Source of the DNA: Ornithodoros turicata
Lineage: Eukaryota; Arthropoda; Arachnida; Ixodida; Argasidae
Reading direction: 5' to 3'
DNA: 64,000 bases
Assembly: GCF_037126465.1 (NCBI RefSeq)
Contig: NC_088201.1
Coordinates: 81,558,273-81,622,272, forward strand
Both the position numbers and the translations under genes were made by a program. The first letter of the stretch is position 1; the number at the start of each line of letters is the position of its first letter. Shown one piece after another: positions 34,024-45,348 of the stretch. Below the pieces are notes generated by a model that saw only the letters and a program-made list of their open reading frames with translations, did no database searches and was not told where the DNA came from.

Positions 34024-34616
34024 TTCAAGGGCGAAACACATACAGGACAAAATGCACGACCCGTCGTGCGACGAGTCGCACAGTTTCGTGTCACGAGTTG
34101 TCGCGTGCTGCATCAGCTGACACATGGGCGGCGAAATCCTTACGACTTGTCGCTCTGGACCGCCGTGTTGCTAGAACAGCGCGGCCAGCAATACACTCGC
34201 TTTCACTTTATTTAACATAACCAAATGTGCTCACTCGTAAAACACTGTAAACGAGAACAATTCATTCCTTATTTCACGTGTCTTTCAAGGCGCAACACGA
34301 CGATATCCGCCACTGTTTGTATTCAGAACACACACTGTTCGCCATTTTTTCTCGGACCCATCGCATCTACCAGAGAGGCAGCATCATTGGCTGCTTGGTT
34401 CATGACGTCACTACATCCGCACGACAACTCACCGACGGGAGCGGAGATATCCAAGCAGTTTTGTCGCGCTGCGACTTGTCGTAGAGAGCTGCTGCGACGA
34501 CCTATTTCTCTAGAATCCGTCCCAGGATGCGTTGCGCTGCGACGCGTCGCACGACGGGTCGCACGACGGGTCGCACGACGGGTCGCACATTTCGTCGTAC
34601 ATGTGTCTCAGCCTTA
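34024..34616. mobile_element. Foldback element with CGTCGTGCGAC repeats
   Basis: Left arm CAAGGGCGAAACACATACAG and ATGCACGACCCGTCGTGCGA; right arm, read inward, TAAGGCTGAGACACATGTAC and ATGTGCGACCCGTCGTGCGA. The arms contain many YGTCGYRCGAC-type palindromes. In the right arm a 12-bp unit GTCGCACGACGG is amplified to about 3.5 tandem copies (34546-34588), while the left arm has one. The loop at about 34140-34430 has no homologue here. Ends are approximate. Confidence 0.65.
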
Positions 34617-34748
34617 GCACGTGAAGAAGAAAATACCAATATGTCACGCGTTTGAAAAGCGTGAAACCTTTGCGAGGACGAAATTTCTGTATAGTTCACT
34701 ATTGTGGCATCACTGACGTACTTGTACTTGAAAACGTCATTGACATTA

Positions 34749-34820
34749 GTGAGTTTTAATATAACGTACGCTATCCCTTACGTACGCAAAGGCGACAGCG
34801 TACGTAATACTAAAACTCAC
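34749..34820. mobile_element. 72-bp TA-type MITE (family T), near-perfect hairpin
   Basis: Flanked by TA (34747-34748, 34821-34822). GTGAGTTTTAATATAACGTA at left is mirrored by GTGAGTTTTAGTATTACGTA read from the right. The remainder is the CGCTATCCC/TTTGCGTACG core seen in the 8909 and 6501 copies. It is the shortest member and consists almost only of the two arms. Confidence 0.85.
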
Positions 34821-34822
34821 TA

Positions 34823-36523
34823 CGGATGCTCTTGGCAGTGTAGGTCCAACAAAAGGAAACTCGTTATTGAACTTTCAAGAAATTGTTTTCTTCGAGATTT
34901 CTTTTTTCTTTTGTTATTTCTGTTGTGCAGGACACATAATTGAAAAGGACAGGCCAAATTTTATGTCGTTTGCGCACTTGGAAAACTGTATCTAAGAATA
35001 TATTGACGAAAGAAAGTAACAAACGAACATGCTCCAACAACGGTTGTATATATGATAGACAAGATATTAACAGCACGCAAGCTATAGCTGTTGTGACTGC
35101 GACGACGGCAGTGTGTCATTGAGTTTGAGGAGTTCCGAACAAGGACAGGTTGGTCGTAGAAATGTTTAAGAACACGACAGGACGCTACGCCGTCGCAATG
35201 CGTCGTCGTCCTTTCCATGCACTTGGTCGTGAGAGTTTCGCTTCGATGACGTCAAAGGAGAGCGTTACCTATCAGTTTCCTTGTGAGGTGTACTGTGGCG
35301 ACGGAGCAATTGAGGCCTGTGAGAGCGACTTGCCATTTGTTCTCACTGATAAAGAATCTCTTGTGGTGATCTCACGTACGTATCCGATGTGATGTAGTCA
35401 TGAGCCCTAGCACCACCGGCCCATACGCAGTCATATGACAGTCACTGAATCACTTTACGCTTCTAATCAACGGTCGTGTGAAAAAGGTTTCCTCCGAACG
35501 GCTGAAACCCACTTTCAGCTGATCACATCTGGCTTCAACAGATCTGCCAGCAGGGAACTGCGCAGGGTTTTCTTCTCAGGGGTGTACTGGAATTTTTGTA
35601 GGGTGTGTGACACTCTTGACTGTGTACTTTTTGACGCTTTCGGTAGGTTTCTTTTTTTTTCTTGGGGGGGGGGGGAGGGAGAGCGGGAGAGGGTCAAAAA
35701 AGCTCAGGTCGGTGTTGAGAGTGGGAGGTGTTGGGATAAACCACTGCCTGCCAGTCCCGCCTCGAAGTTGGGACCGCCACCTGAGGCCCACCGGCCTTGT
35801 ACGTGCCTTGTCAGCTTGCCCCGTCATATACCACTCGTCACCACATAGAACAACTCTCGTGGGAAGGGAGGGGTGGGGCACTGTGGGAGCATCATCGCCA
35901 GCGTCATTAGCGTGCACGGCACGCGAGCAATAAAATGCTTGGAGCGCAGGTTGCGTTCGGCCCTTCCTCCTGAGCACGGATACTGATCAGTTGCCAGTGT
36001 TGCGATGCATCCTCACAATAGACCTTTCATTCAGTTGCACGAGTCGTCGCATATAAATATCGTACAGCGTGGAGTGGACACCAAACCGTGACGAAACAGG
36101 CCTGCGTGAAGCCTAGCCCTTCCTTTTTGGGCGTTGTTCTTTTGAAGTTCGGCTGGTGATGTTGCCGGCAGCTCCATGGAGCTTACTATGTTTCGCTCAA
36201 CATTTACAGTTGTGAAGTTTGAGTGATACCTATCCTTGGCCAGGAGGTTCAACCATGTTGTTACATATAGAGCACCGGTTGGAGACGATTAAAACTGCAG
36301 CTCGTGAGATGTCACGCTGATAGATGCAGCGCGTTGAATGCAGAGCTCAGCAAAATTACTCATGAGTGATAACTCACGATACGCACAATCATGATCGTCG
36401 ATCGTATCGGGCATGAGTCCCACTCGTTTTAATACAGCATGGCAGCACCTATGCGATAATCTGCTATCACGTTGACATGGCAACGCGATTATTGTGATCG
36501 CACTCACGCTACACAGAGATATC
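34823..36523. other. No recognisable gene; poly-G
   Basis: A G run lies at 35665-35675. The frame 35150-35392 ends with a protein-like stretch (YQFPCEVYCGDG, ACESDLPFVLTDKESLVV) but has no recognised family, start context or partner exon. Everything else is without motif. Confidence 0.35.
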
Positions 36524-37231
36524 AGGTACGTTCGATTAGGCCTGCACTGCCTGAACCAGTTCCGGTGGTGCTGCACTCGCCCGTTCGTTTCGACAGTGCA
36601 GCCCGAGCGCCCTCTGCACCGTCTCGTTCGTTTCAAACCAGTGCACGCCAAGTGTAGCCCTAGTGTAATGAAACTCTGCACTCCCGCAGGGGTCAGTTCA
36701 ACGGTAGTGCAGAGTAATGGCGGCAATGGCAGCAGACCCGACACAAGGCAAATAATATTCTCGAACCAAATTCTCGAACGTGTCCCGAGAGAGCCGGAAG
36801 AGACGTTTGAATTCGAAGTCGAAATAACGATTCACTATAATTTCGGTGTACATTGGTACACGGTTCCTGTCAGTTCGCAGAAGATTCAACGCTATGACGG
36901 TTACCAGGTCGTCGAATTCTTCGTCCTCGCTGTCAGAATTCACAGGTTCCATGACTGTTTGCACAATTGTTGAACACTTCATTGTGTTCGAAATTAAAAA
37001 GCAGCAATGCACATATGATTGAAATGTCACACGCATTCTTACAATCCGTAGCGGTGTTAAGACTCGCGGAGAGCAGAAGGCCTGCACTAGCGCTGCAATT
37101 CGATATTCGTTTCGCGGCGGCACTAGTGTTGCACCGTTGAACTGGAGCTGGCCTAGTGCTGCGCTAGTTCAGAACTGGCCCTGCACCGCCCGGAACTGGT
37201 TCAGGGAGTGCAAGTCTAATCGAACACACCC
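36524..37231 (-). mobile_element. PIF/Harbinger element, internally deleted
   Basis: Ends are inverted repeats of about 35 bp: AGGTACGTTCGATTAG on the left and GGGTGTGTTCGATTAG read from the right, both continuing through CTGCACT/TTGCACT, CCTGAACCAGTTCCGG. A 3-bp direct repeat ATC borders them (36521-36523, 37232-37234). Three bases is the PIF/Harbinger length, though the usual target is TWA. Between the ends lies the start of a Harbinger-type transposase (next entry), and sequence for the catalytic domain is missing. Confidence 0.75.
36698..36982 (-). pseudogene. Harbinger-like transposase, N-terminal remnant
   Basis: From the methionine at 36982 the frame runs 94 codons. After an acidic segment (SDSEDEEFDD, about residues 16-25) come YFDFEFKRLFRLSRDTFENL (about 53-72) and VREY. 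This matches the N-terminal pattern of PIF/Harbinger transposases (HARBI1 relatives), in which FxxxFRLSRxTFxxL precedes the DDE nuclease domain. Normal proteins are about 350-400 residues. Here the frame passes straight into terminal-repeat-proximal sequence (LPCVGSAAIAA), so the whole catalytic domain has been deleted. An upstream extension of the same open frame to 37123 is probably untranslated. Not expected to be functional. Confidence 0.65.
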
Positions 37232-37313
37232 ATCGTGAACTCGCTTAGTGCACTCATGTTGTGACGTCCCACAGCGGTACTAACGGGAACCACTGTGTAC
37301 GGCTCCGAACGAA

Positions 37314-37467
37314 CCCAAGCAGTGCAATGCACTGAAAGTCGAGTGCAATAGGTTTGAGACGGGTAGGTGGAAGACCGTGAACAGATGCGTGAAACTAAAG
37401 AGCATTGATAAGACACATACCGTCCACCACTATTGCATTCGACTTTCAGTACATTGTGCTACTTGGG
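37314..37467 (+). mobile_element. Hairpin MITE, family M150, copy 3
   Basis: CCCAAGCAGTGCAATGCACT at the left and AGTACATTGTGCTACTTGGG at the right, with the loop in the same orientation as at 4006 (GGTAGGTGGAAG, AGCATTGATAAGACACATAC). It lies only 83 bp right of the Harbinger element. Confidence 0.85.
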
Positions 37468-40400
37468 AAATCGTTCCCTTCAACGCCATTATCGTGTGAG
37501 TGCGCACTCATCTTGACGCGAGGTCGCTGTTTTTCGCTACATCGGTCTGACGTTGATGCTCAAAGTACTACTACACATTCGCACTTGCTTTTCGGAGCGT
37601 TTTGCATAGGGACATCTTTCTTTCTATTTTCGCCTGTCAGAGACAAGAGTAAATGCTGTAAATGTGTACTTGTTCTGTACATAAATAGGTACCTGTGCGT
37701 CTAAGTCGGAACCGCGCCTGCTACTTACCCACTGTTATGCAAAATTGATTTGAACTTTTTGAGTAGGTGATTTTGGGCTGGCACTCGTGCGTATGCACAT
37801 TGATTTTGTCAAATCGCCAGTTCTTTTTGTTTCTTTATTTATTTTATTCATCTCCATTCTTCGTCTTTTCTTCCTTCTTTTCTTTTATTTATTTTATTCT
37901 TCTGTCTTCATCTTCAATATTTAATATTAATTTTCTTTTTGTTGCGGAATAGCAAGCCGACGTACTGTTTGGCTGACCTTTCCCCCGTTTTTTTCCCTTT
38001 CGTCTAATAAATATATCCCCCCTCCCGCTCATGTGACCCGTGCATTCAGCTTTATTGATTAGTTGCTGCGTGAGTATTTCGCCCACCACCTATCGGTGGC
38101 TTTTGATGGCCATATTATAAATTTGAAGACAGTCGGCGGCAAGTATAGCAGGAATGTCGTACACTTTGAACGCACTACTCCATGCGTCCTAAATCTCCTA
38201 ATCTTCAACTTTCACGTAGCGATCGTTATCGTTATATTTAAAGTTTGCGCGCTCCAAAGCCGCTGTGTGTATAGGCTCGCGCAAGAGCTCGTGGCGAATC
38301 ACGAGCCGAAGTGATGCATTTAACGCGCGTTGTGGGATAGCGACAAGTTAAAGATCTGGGCCCCGCTTCGTTATCAAACAGAAGCATTTTTTACCTGTGG
38401 GCTGTGACAGGCGGGATATAGTACATGATTACTTATTTTTGGGGGATGGTTTCATTTGCCCTGTCTATTGTAGTTCAACATGAAGTCAAAGGAATTAAAA
38501 TTGATTGATTTGATGCACTCATTCCGGTGATCGACGGTGTATAAAGCATTTTCATCGACCGCGTGATAAACTTAGCGGTCTACGTTTATTGGTGCTTTTC
38601 ACTAATTACCGAGAACCAGATGAACTAGCCTGAAAATATATTTCTAATTGCTCAACACTGCTTTCCTCCTTTCGAGTACACGCTAGAGAGTTTTGCATTA
38701 TGGACAAAATTTTAATTTCCTCGTCGCTCTCACACTGCGTATTCGGGCGGCTATCATCATGCATTAAGGCTTTTCCGAAAAAACAAAAACAAAAAGAAAA
38801 CAATGCGGAATATTTATTGTGATCCCAATCTGTTTATCAAAATTCAGAACCATATGTGATTCATCCTCCATCAAACGTACGCCTTAGGATAATACTTAGG
38901 ATAGGATAATACGTTCTGCCAAACGCCGCCCCCGCAACATTCAGTCTCGATCAAGGTCGCGCTACAAACAAGTTTTGAGATCAAGTAACTCAGGTGTACA
39001 TTTCTGTGTGTGATACTTCAATCTCCTGAGTGCACTAAGACATGCTGTAACCGATATTGCGTGTTTTCTTGTTTCTTGACTTCGTGATCGTGAAAGTGCG
39101 ATCAGTCATACTGACTCGTGTGAGATCCGTCTGGTTGGTGGCGTTGTTGTCTACGATCACCAGCTTTTATAGTCTGGACTGGTCTGACAATATTAAGCTG
39201 CTCAAAATATTGTGATCGTGGATACGAGATACAGGGCGCGATATCGACCTTTGCTTGAGTTCAAAGTGAGTGTGAGGTGGATACCCCTTATCAGATAATT
39301 GTGATCGTGAGCCGAAATGCCGACCTCTGGGGTTGAGTGATGACACGTCAGGCACAGAGACGGCCATGTGTAGCGGTACTGTTTTACTCCTATGGTACAT
39401 AATGTGAGAAAGAAACCTGGTGATCATACTATGCACAAGTGGGATTTGTGCAATAACAATATACGTAGGTACAAGTAAAAAGTGAGCTTTACATAGCATA
39501 GCTTTACATAGCATAGCATAGCAATAACCGAGAAAGTTCCAAACAAACCAGCCGTTTAATTCATGCAGAAGCTCCGGGTTCTTTAATGCAAAATAGTTAC
39601 CAGCACTTTTCAAGGTCGTACTTCTGACCTCACAAAGCACAGAAAATTCAGTACATCATGTTTATGAAACTTCTTTCGTTACACGTAGGGATTATGTCAC
39701 CTTGCGTGGGTAAATAACACAGTGCAGCCAGTGGCGTCGAAATGAGTAAAATAATGTTCGAATAAACAAATCGAAGGTGCATCTGGAAAGTGAAAACCCT
39801 GCAATTCGTTTCGACAAGACAAAGGCAACGGCGAAACGAAATACTTTCAGCTAGTGTACCAAATTTCCACGCACACGGTTAACTATATTCGCTAGTGCCT
39901 GTAATCCTAGCTCTGCTCGGTTATTAAAGTTGGGCAAACACTTTTTGTGCGTTACGAGAGATACAAGTAGTGAGCATAACTATTCTTCGTCTTCTGACAG
40001 GCGCACTTAGCACAGCACTTCGCAAAGACAACGTGACTTTCCACCATACAGAATTTCAGCGCTATCCTAACAATACAAAAGAACAATCAGGTAGAGTATG
40101 CAGCGACCAAATTCGGTTACGTTATACCATCTTCTGCGGACACAGATGATTTTTGTGGTGACGATTGTTTCGAACTCAACTCCGTCACTAACGAACGCTG
40201 CCATGTTCCCCGGACAAGCAAAATATGCAGCTATGACTCATACTTCGAGTCAGGACAGGAAACGAACGCGCCAACAGGCGACTTTCCCTCCCCCACATTG
40301 ACGCATGCATTGACGCTAAAGCAGGTGCGCTGCCCAAGAGACATCCTACAGGGTTAACCCTCCCCTTGAGGTCTTCTGCGTCTCGCATAGTGGGGGCAAA

Positions 40401-42498
40401 AATAGGCGGCACGCCTTGCCGATGTGTGTCAGGTCGACCTCTTCAGTGCGCCATAGCGGCGACGGAAATGCAGGAATCTCGCGTCGATGAATCAGGTCCG
40501 GAAGAGACAACTTCACCTCACCTCCTCTCCACCTCAGCTGGGCTCCTCTCCCCGGAGTGCTGAGACTATTTCGAGTATACGTCTCGGAGGTTAAATACGT
40601 CTCTATGTCGCAATCAGTTATGGTCTTACACCAAGGCTAGGCTTTGAGGAGGCATGACAGTGCTGTGGCACATGGTTCACAGCGCAATTGGGGTCAGAGT
40701 CACTAAATGAGCGCCGAGGCTCAGAAGGCACGGGTTCCATGGGATTTGTTACGCTGAGCTCCATGGTGAGAAAAAACAAACAGGGATGGTTGTATTTACG
40801 GAGCGTTCGGATTGACACGGGGCCGTGAAGTAGGTTAATGTAATAATTTAACGTTGGTGCTCCAGTAAAATGCACATTGGAACGACTCGGGCGGTGTGCT
40901 GCGCACCGAAGATGAAGATCTCGATGTGCAAGTCGCGGATGAAGCTCCGAAAAAAGTGTGCACGTATCCTGCTCCTGCATCGTTGAATAATATATGTGTG
41001 CTAGAAGTGTAACAGCGTTACTTTGAAATGTGAATTGCAGTTGACTGCAAACGGATAGCTGTAGTTAAGAAGAGCTTTCTGCGGACTTTCAAGCAACACA
41101 AAGCAGGACAGGTGTTTTTAGTCTTCTCTGGATAACACTTGCAGAGGATAATCCCACATTCAGGCGCTCCTTCTAGCGAGAACAGTTGAGAGGAAATGCA
41201 CGTCCCGTTCACTGAAGTCGAACAGATCATAACGAGAAGCCACAGCGGACTTCCGGAGATGTGCGCTCTCAACCGCGCTTTAGTTGCCCTCACGTTCTCC
41301 CCGCACATTCCTCGTGCTCTTTTGTTGCCTGTTCGAACCTGCTGTACAACAGGAATCACAACCTTAAACGAAGAAACCGTTCGATGCACCCTGCAACGAG
41401 GAGGTTTCACACAGGCCAACCCACCCAAGCAGCACGTCAACCTCTGAGCCCGAAGCTGTACACACTATTACAAAAAAAAAAAAAAAAAGGCATGCACCAC
41501 AACTAACAAATAAGCAGGATCATTCGCTTGTGACTCATCTGACACCCAAACAGGTTTTCAGGTATTCCCCCCTCCTCCCCTTTTCTGTTTAAGCTATCAT
41601 TCTTTCCCAACCTATCGAATGCAATGATCTGGCACACACCAACAGTTGCAGCATAAATTCCGTTGTCACGACTTGTACCTCAGACGTACCGCGAGATAGG
41701 GCGGGGTCATAAAGGGGTTAACGCTTCCTTCGCTCATCCAGTTAACCTCCCATTTCGATGACGGGATTGAACACAGCCTATCAAGGGCAACTTACTTTCC
41801 GCAAATCGTCGATCAAGATCGCCATCTGGACCAGCTGAGATATTGGTCTCGTCTGCTATGCACGCTACAGACCTGTGGTAATCAATCCGCATGAAGAAGT
41901 GTTGTGAGCGTCAGGGTGTTCGGCGATAGCGCAAGGGGAGTTACTTTCGGTTTGTTGGATAACCCCGTGTTATGCGTAGTTTCCGCATGTAGATTAACGT
42001 GATGCATCGCCTTGGTTTCATTGTTATTGCGGAAGTGAAGGGGAACCGTGGTCGTCGTGACAAAATAAATGAAGCTGAATGAGGGCCAGTTGTTCGAAAC
42101 GACACGACTTTTCTTCGCTCGGAGCCGTGATGTACGGTCGTGCAGGTGGAGTATTGAGAGGAGCTATAGAGACATAAAATACTGTAGAAACTCTAATGTT
42201 TGTTAGCCGCTAAAATGGGAAATTTTCTAGCAAGAACTGACACCTCGACAACCATGCTGTAATTGGAAATTTTAGTTTCGCACTTGATCTTTGGCGGTTA
42301 CTTCTGAATATTTCAAGTGCTTTGCAGGGCAGATACGCGCAATGCTGCATTCATCATCTTGGGCCTAAACGAAGTGAGCCTGTCAAGCCTGAAACTTCTG
42401 CATCAAGAACTCGCGAAATTGGTGGCCGCGAATGTACGCCCCGTGCCTTGCTCGCGAAAAATTGATACCGCGGAATTGCAGTTGTTTTTTAAATGTAT
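37468..42498. other. 5-kb stretch without supported gene
   Basis: Low-complexity parts are a T/C-rich tract (37810-37945), a short CATAG-type tandem repeat (39486-39522) and poly-A (41471-41488). A lone MITE end (AGAGTCACTAAATGAGC) is at 40693-40709. The 157-codon minus-strand frame at 39167-39640 contains the CATAG repeat as AMLCKAMLCKA and shows no known motif; I treat it as chance. A GATCGTG motif recurs at 39213 and 39302. Confidence 0.4.
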
Positions 42499-42499
42499 A

Positions 42500-43234
42500 C
42501 AGGGTGCGGCACGAAACGTGTCATTTGGGGTTTATAAGCAAACGGTAGAACGGAAAAATATGCGGTAAACGGCTCCCGTGCGGCAATTAAGTTTGCCATC
42601 TTCAAAAAAATACTTTTGTCGAATTTCAATTGCAATAAATTGAAATTTCTTAATTGAACTCTGAAATTTGCCTAGTCAACATGACGTATTCTTTACAGAA
42701 TCAGGAAGCCCGTAGCAAACTTAGTCGAATACACCGGAAGGCGAAATCTCTAATGCTACAGCGAGTGCAAAAAAATTGTGAAAATCGGCTTTTTCTGAGG
42801 CGCGTATTTCAACGGGAGGCGTACGCCTTTTTTGTGACACTTACGCAGACGCTTTCATAATTGCCACAAAAATGGCGTACGCCTCCAGTTTCCAGCAAAT
42901 CAGGGAAAAGAACGATATCATTCGACGTGATGGTCGGCTAGGAGCGTGCAATGCGGTGAAGTTTGTTTTTAAGAGCGTAGCGACTGAATTTCGGCTTCCG
43001 GTGTATTCGACTAAGTTCGCCACGGGCTTCCTGATCCTGTAAAGAAAACGTCATATTGACTAGGCAAATTTCACGTTTCAATTACAAAATTTCAATTTAT
43101 TGCAATTGAAATTCGACAAAAGTATTTTTTGAAGATGGCAAACTTAATTGCCGCACGGGAGCCGTTGACCGCATATTTTTCCGTTCTACCGTTTGCCTAT
43201 AAACCCCAAATGACACGTTTCGTGCCGCACCCTG
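42500..43234. mobile_element. 735-bp foldback element A1 (CAGGGTG type)
   Basis: TA on both sides (42498-42499, 43235-43236). The arms begin CAGGGTGCGGCACGAAACGT and stay nearly identical for about 200 bp, through CATTTGGGGTTTATAAGCAA, GGCTCCCGTGCGGCAATTAA and TTGTCGAATTTCAATTGCAA. The core contains the palindrome GGCGTACGCC twice and the right arm of foldback P. Non-coding. Confidence 0.85.
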
Positions 43235-43238
43235 TATA

Positions 43239-43322
43239 CAGGGTGTTTCACCTAACGTTAAAAAAATGCATATTTCAAATCTACTTGTGTGAACACCATG
43301 GGATCATAGTTATTTATCTCGG
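43239..43322. mobile_element. Left arm of foldback B1
   Basis: Begins CAGGGTGTTTCACCTAACGT immediately after the end of A1, separated only by TATA. It aligns with the left arm of B2 at 44212 up to TATTTATCTCG. The rest of B1 is absent. Confidence 0.7.
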
Positions 43323-43699
43323 GGGAGCAAAGTCATGGATTACACACGAGCACGACAGAACAAAAAAGCAAACCGAAAAATGCCGAGCAGGGAAAACGCG
43401 ACTGCGGAAAGTTGTCAACAGAGAGTATTAAAACATTCGTTTTTGCGGACGTCTAGTATACTCGTCTTTCACACTTCAACGAGATCAATTCTCAGCGCGT
43501 TTTCCAAGCATGCACCTGCAAAACTTGCCGTCTTGCCGACTATATAGTTAATGCATGTGTTATGAATAAGACGCACTGCATGTGGAACAAGCCCATATAG
43601 CGGACAAGAGGCGCACCAGACGACAGTACCATGGTAGCCATCATTTCTTAATTATGGAATCGATAACCAAGACTACTTTCTGGGTACAGACGTACACCC
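43323..43699. other. Unassigned spacer inside the foldback cluster
   Basis: No homology seen to the neighbouring arms. Replaces the portion that B1 would occupy. Confidence 0.4.
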
Positions 43700-43705
43700 T
43701 TAAAA

Positions 43706-43945
43706 ATGAACTTCACCGCATAGCACGCTCCTAGCCAACCATCATCTCGAATGATATCGTTATCTGCCTTGATTTGTTGAAAACGGGAGGCGTACGCCTT
43801 TTTTGTGACACTTATGCAGACGCTTTCATAATTGCCACAAAAATGGCGTACGCCTCCCGTTTCCAGCAAATCAGGGAGAAGAACGATGTCATTCGACGTG
43901 ATGGTCAGCTAGGAGCGTGCAATGCGGTGAAGTTCATCATTAAGA
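43706..43945. mobile_element. Foldback P with ACGGGAGGCGTACGCC arms
   Basis: Left arm GAACTTCACCGCATAGCACG...GATTTGTTGAAAACGGGAGG (43708-43800). The right arm (43844-43945) mirrors it: GGCGTACGCCTCCCGTTTCC...GGAGCGTGCAATGCGGTGAA. A 43-bp loop (GTGACACTTATGCAGACG) lies between. Single diverged arms occur at 9381 and 10994, and a right arm lies in A1 (42873-42975), so P is a family of its own within these composites. Confidence 0.75.
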
Positions 43946-44207
43946 GCGTAGCGACTGAATTTCGGCTTCCGGTGTATATTCGACTAAGTTCGCTACGGGC
44001 TTCCTGATTCTGTAAAGAAAACGTCATATTGACTAGTCAAATTTCAGCGTTCAATTAAGAAATTTCAATTGATTGTAACTGAAATTCAACAAAAGTATTT
44101 TTTGAAGATGGCAAAGTTAATTGCCGCACGGGAGCCGTTGACCGCATATTTTTCCGTTCTACCGTTTGCTTATAAACCCCAAATGACACGTTTCGTGCCG
44201 CACCCTG
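43946..44207. mobile_element. Right half of foldback A2
   Basis: Close copy of the right half of A1 (GAGCGTAGCGACTGAATTTC, AAGAAAACGTCATATTGACT, GCCGCACGGGAGCCGTTGAC, ending GTGCCGCACCCTG). It shares with A1 the unusual TATA junction to a B element. Confidence 0.8.
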
Positions 44208-44211
44208 TATA

Positions 44212-45049
44212 CAGGGTGTTTCAGCTAACGTTAAAAATATTCATATTCCAAATCTACTTGTGTGAACACCGTGGGATCATAGCTATTTATCTCGAGGGAG
44301 ATTTTGCCACGACTTCACTTTTATAAAATTTAATACGCGGGAAATTGAATTTTCCCAATTGAACTCCGAAAGTTGTCGAGTCAACGTCACGTTTTCTTTG
44401 TTTCTTTTTATGGAAACACAAAGCACATGCCGGATTTACCCCATTTTATGGGGAAATACATTCGCTAATACAATAGTAATAGGAGGAAAAAAATTTGCGA
44501 AAAGCGTCGTTTCGAGACGCGCAAATTGGCGGCTGCGCTCGATCTCCGAAAGAAGCAATGCGAGGAGGCCATGTACCTGCCCTTTCACTTTCCCCTTTCC
44601 AAGCTTCTGCAGATAACGGCAGCATAGTTGGAAGACAAAGTTATCTGAAAGAAGAGCGAGAAGGAAACAGTGTTTCTTCCAACGCATCTCGCATTAATTT
44701 GGCGGATAACTGAACTCCGCCGACAATTTTCGCGCATCTAAACGACGTTTTTCGCATATTTTTTTTTTCAGCTATTACCAAAGCAGTAGGGAATGTATTT
44801 TATAATGCAGTAGGGAAAATCCGACGTGAGCTTTGTTTCTGTAAAAAACAAAAACAAAAAAAAAAGACACAGCAACAAAGACGTGCGGTTGACTTGGTAA
44901 ATTTTGGAGATCAATTGGGAAAATTTAATTTCACGGGAATTAAATTTGATAAAAGCGCTCAGAAGTAATGGCAAGATCTATCCCGAGATAAATAGTGTTG
45001 ACCCCATTATGATCAGGTAAATAGATTTTTTTCCCAGGTGCAACACTCT
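44212..45049. mobile_element. Foldback element B2 (CAGGGTG type), about 838 bp
   Basis: Left arm CAGGGTGTTTCAGCTAACGT...GGGATCATAGCTATTTATCT. The right arm (about 44870-45049) mirrors it with much divergence, through ATCCCGAGATAAATAGTGTT, CCCATTATGATC and CACTCTATA for the end. The interior (44400-44700) is unpaired and contains CGAAAAGCGTCGTTTCGAGA. ORFs inside are not credited. Confidence 0.75.
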
Positions 45050-45109
45050 ATATATGAATACAGAATCAGAGCATAACAGACTGCGGGTTGGCGTCGCTGA
45101 CCAAAAGTT

Positions 45110-45348
45110 GTTTTTTTTTAATTCCGTGTGAGCACAGCGAGCAAGGGTTCGTGCGCACCCTGGGCCGACTTCATGGAAATCTGAACCGACGTTCCTTCAT
45201 GAAAGTGTGTCCCAAAATCCAAAGAAAGCATCAGAGAGCATAGCCGGTGGTATAAGGCTCGAACAGACTACCTTCGAATCTTCAGTATAACCTTGGAGGC
45301 TCCACCAACGAGCAGATGCTTTTACCCACTCAACCATGTCGCAGGTCT
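45110..45348 (-). mobile_element. SINE family S1, diverged
   Basis: Minus-strand copy: tail TTTTTTTTTAATTCCGTGTG at left, body CACCCTGGGCCGACTTCATG and AGAGAGCATAGCCGGTGGTA, and head with GGCTCGAACAGACTACCTTC and CTCAACCATGTCGCAGG at right. The GAGCGGCGTAC part is deleted. No clear target duplication. Confidence 0.75.

Noticed and set aside
36021..36035. End of another CAATAGACC foldback
   Set aside because: CAATAGACCTTTC resembles the terminus at 57930, but no partner end or arm was found nearby.
36494..36973. 159-codon frame on the plus strand
   Set aside because: Antisense to the Harbinger transposase remnant and overlapping the terminal repeat.
39167..39640. 157-codon open frame on the minus strand
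   Set aside because: Includes a simple CATAG-type repeat and has no recognisable domain; length is within what chance gives in 64 kb.
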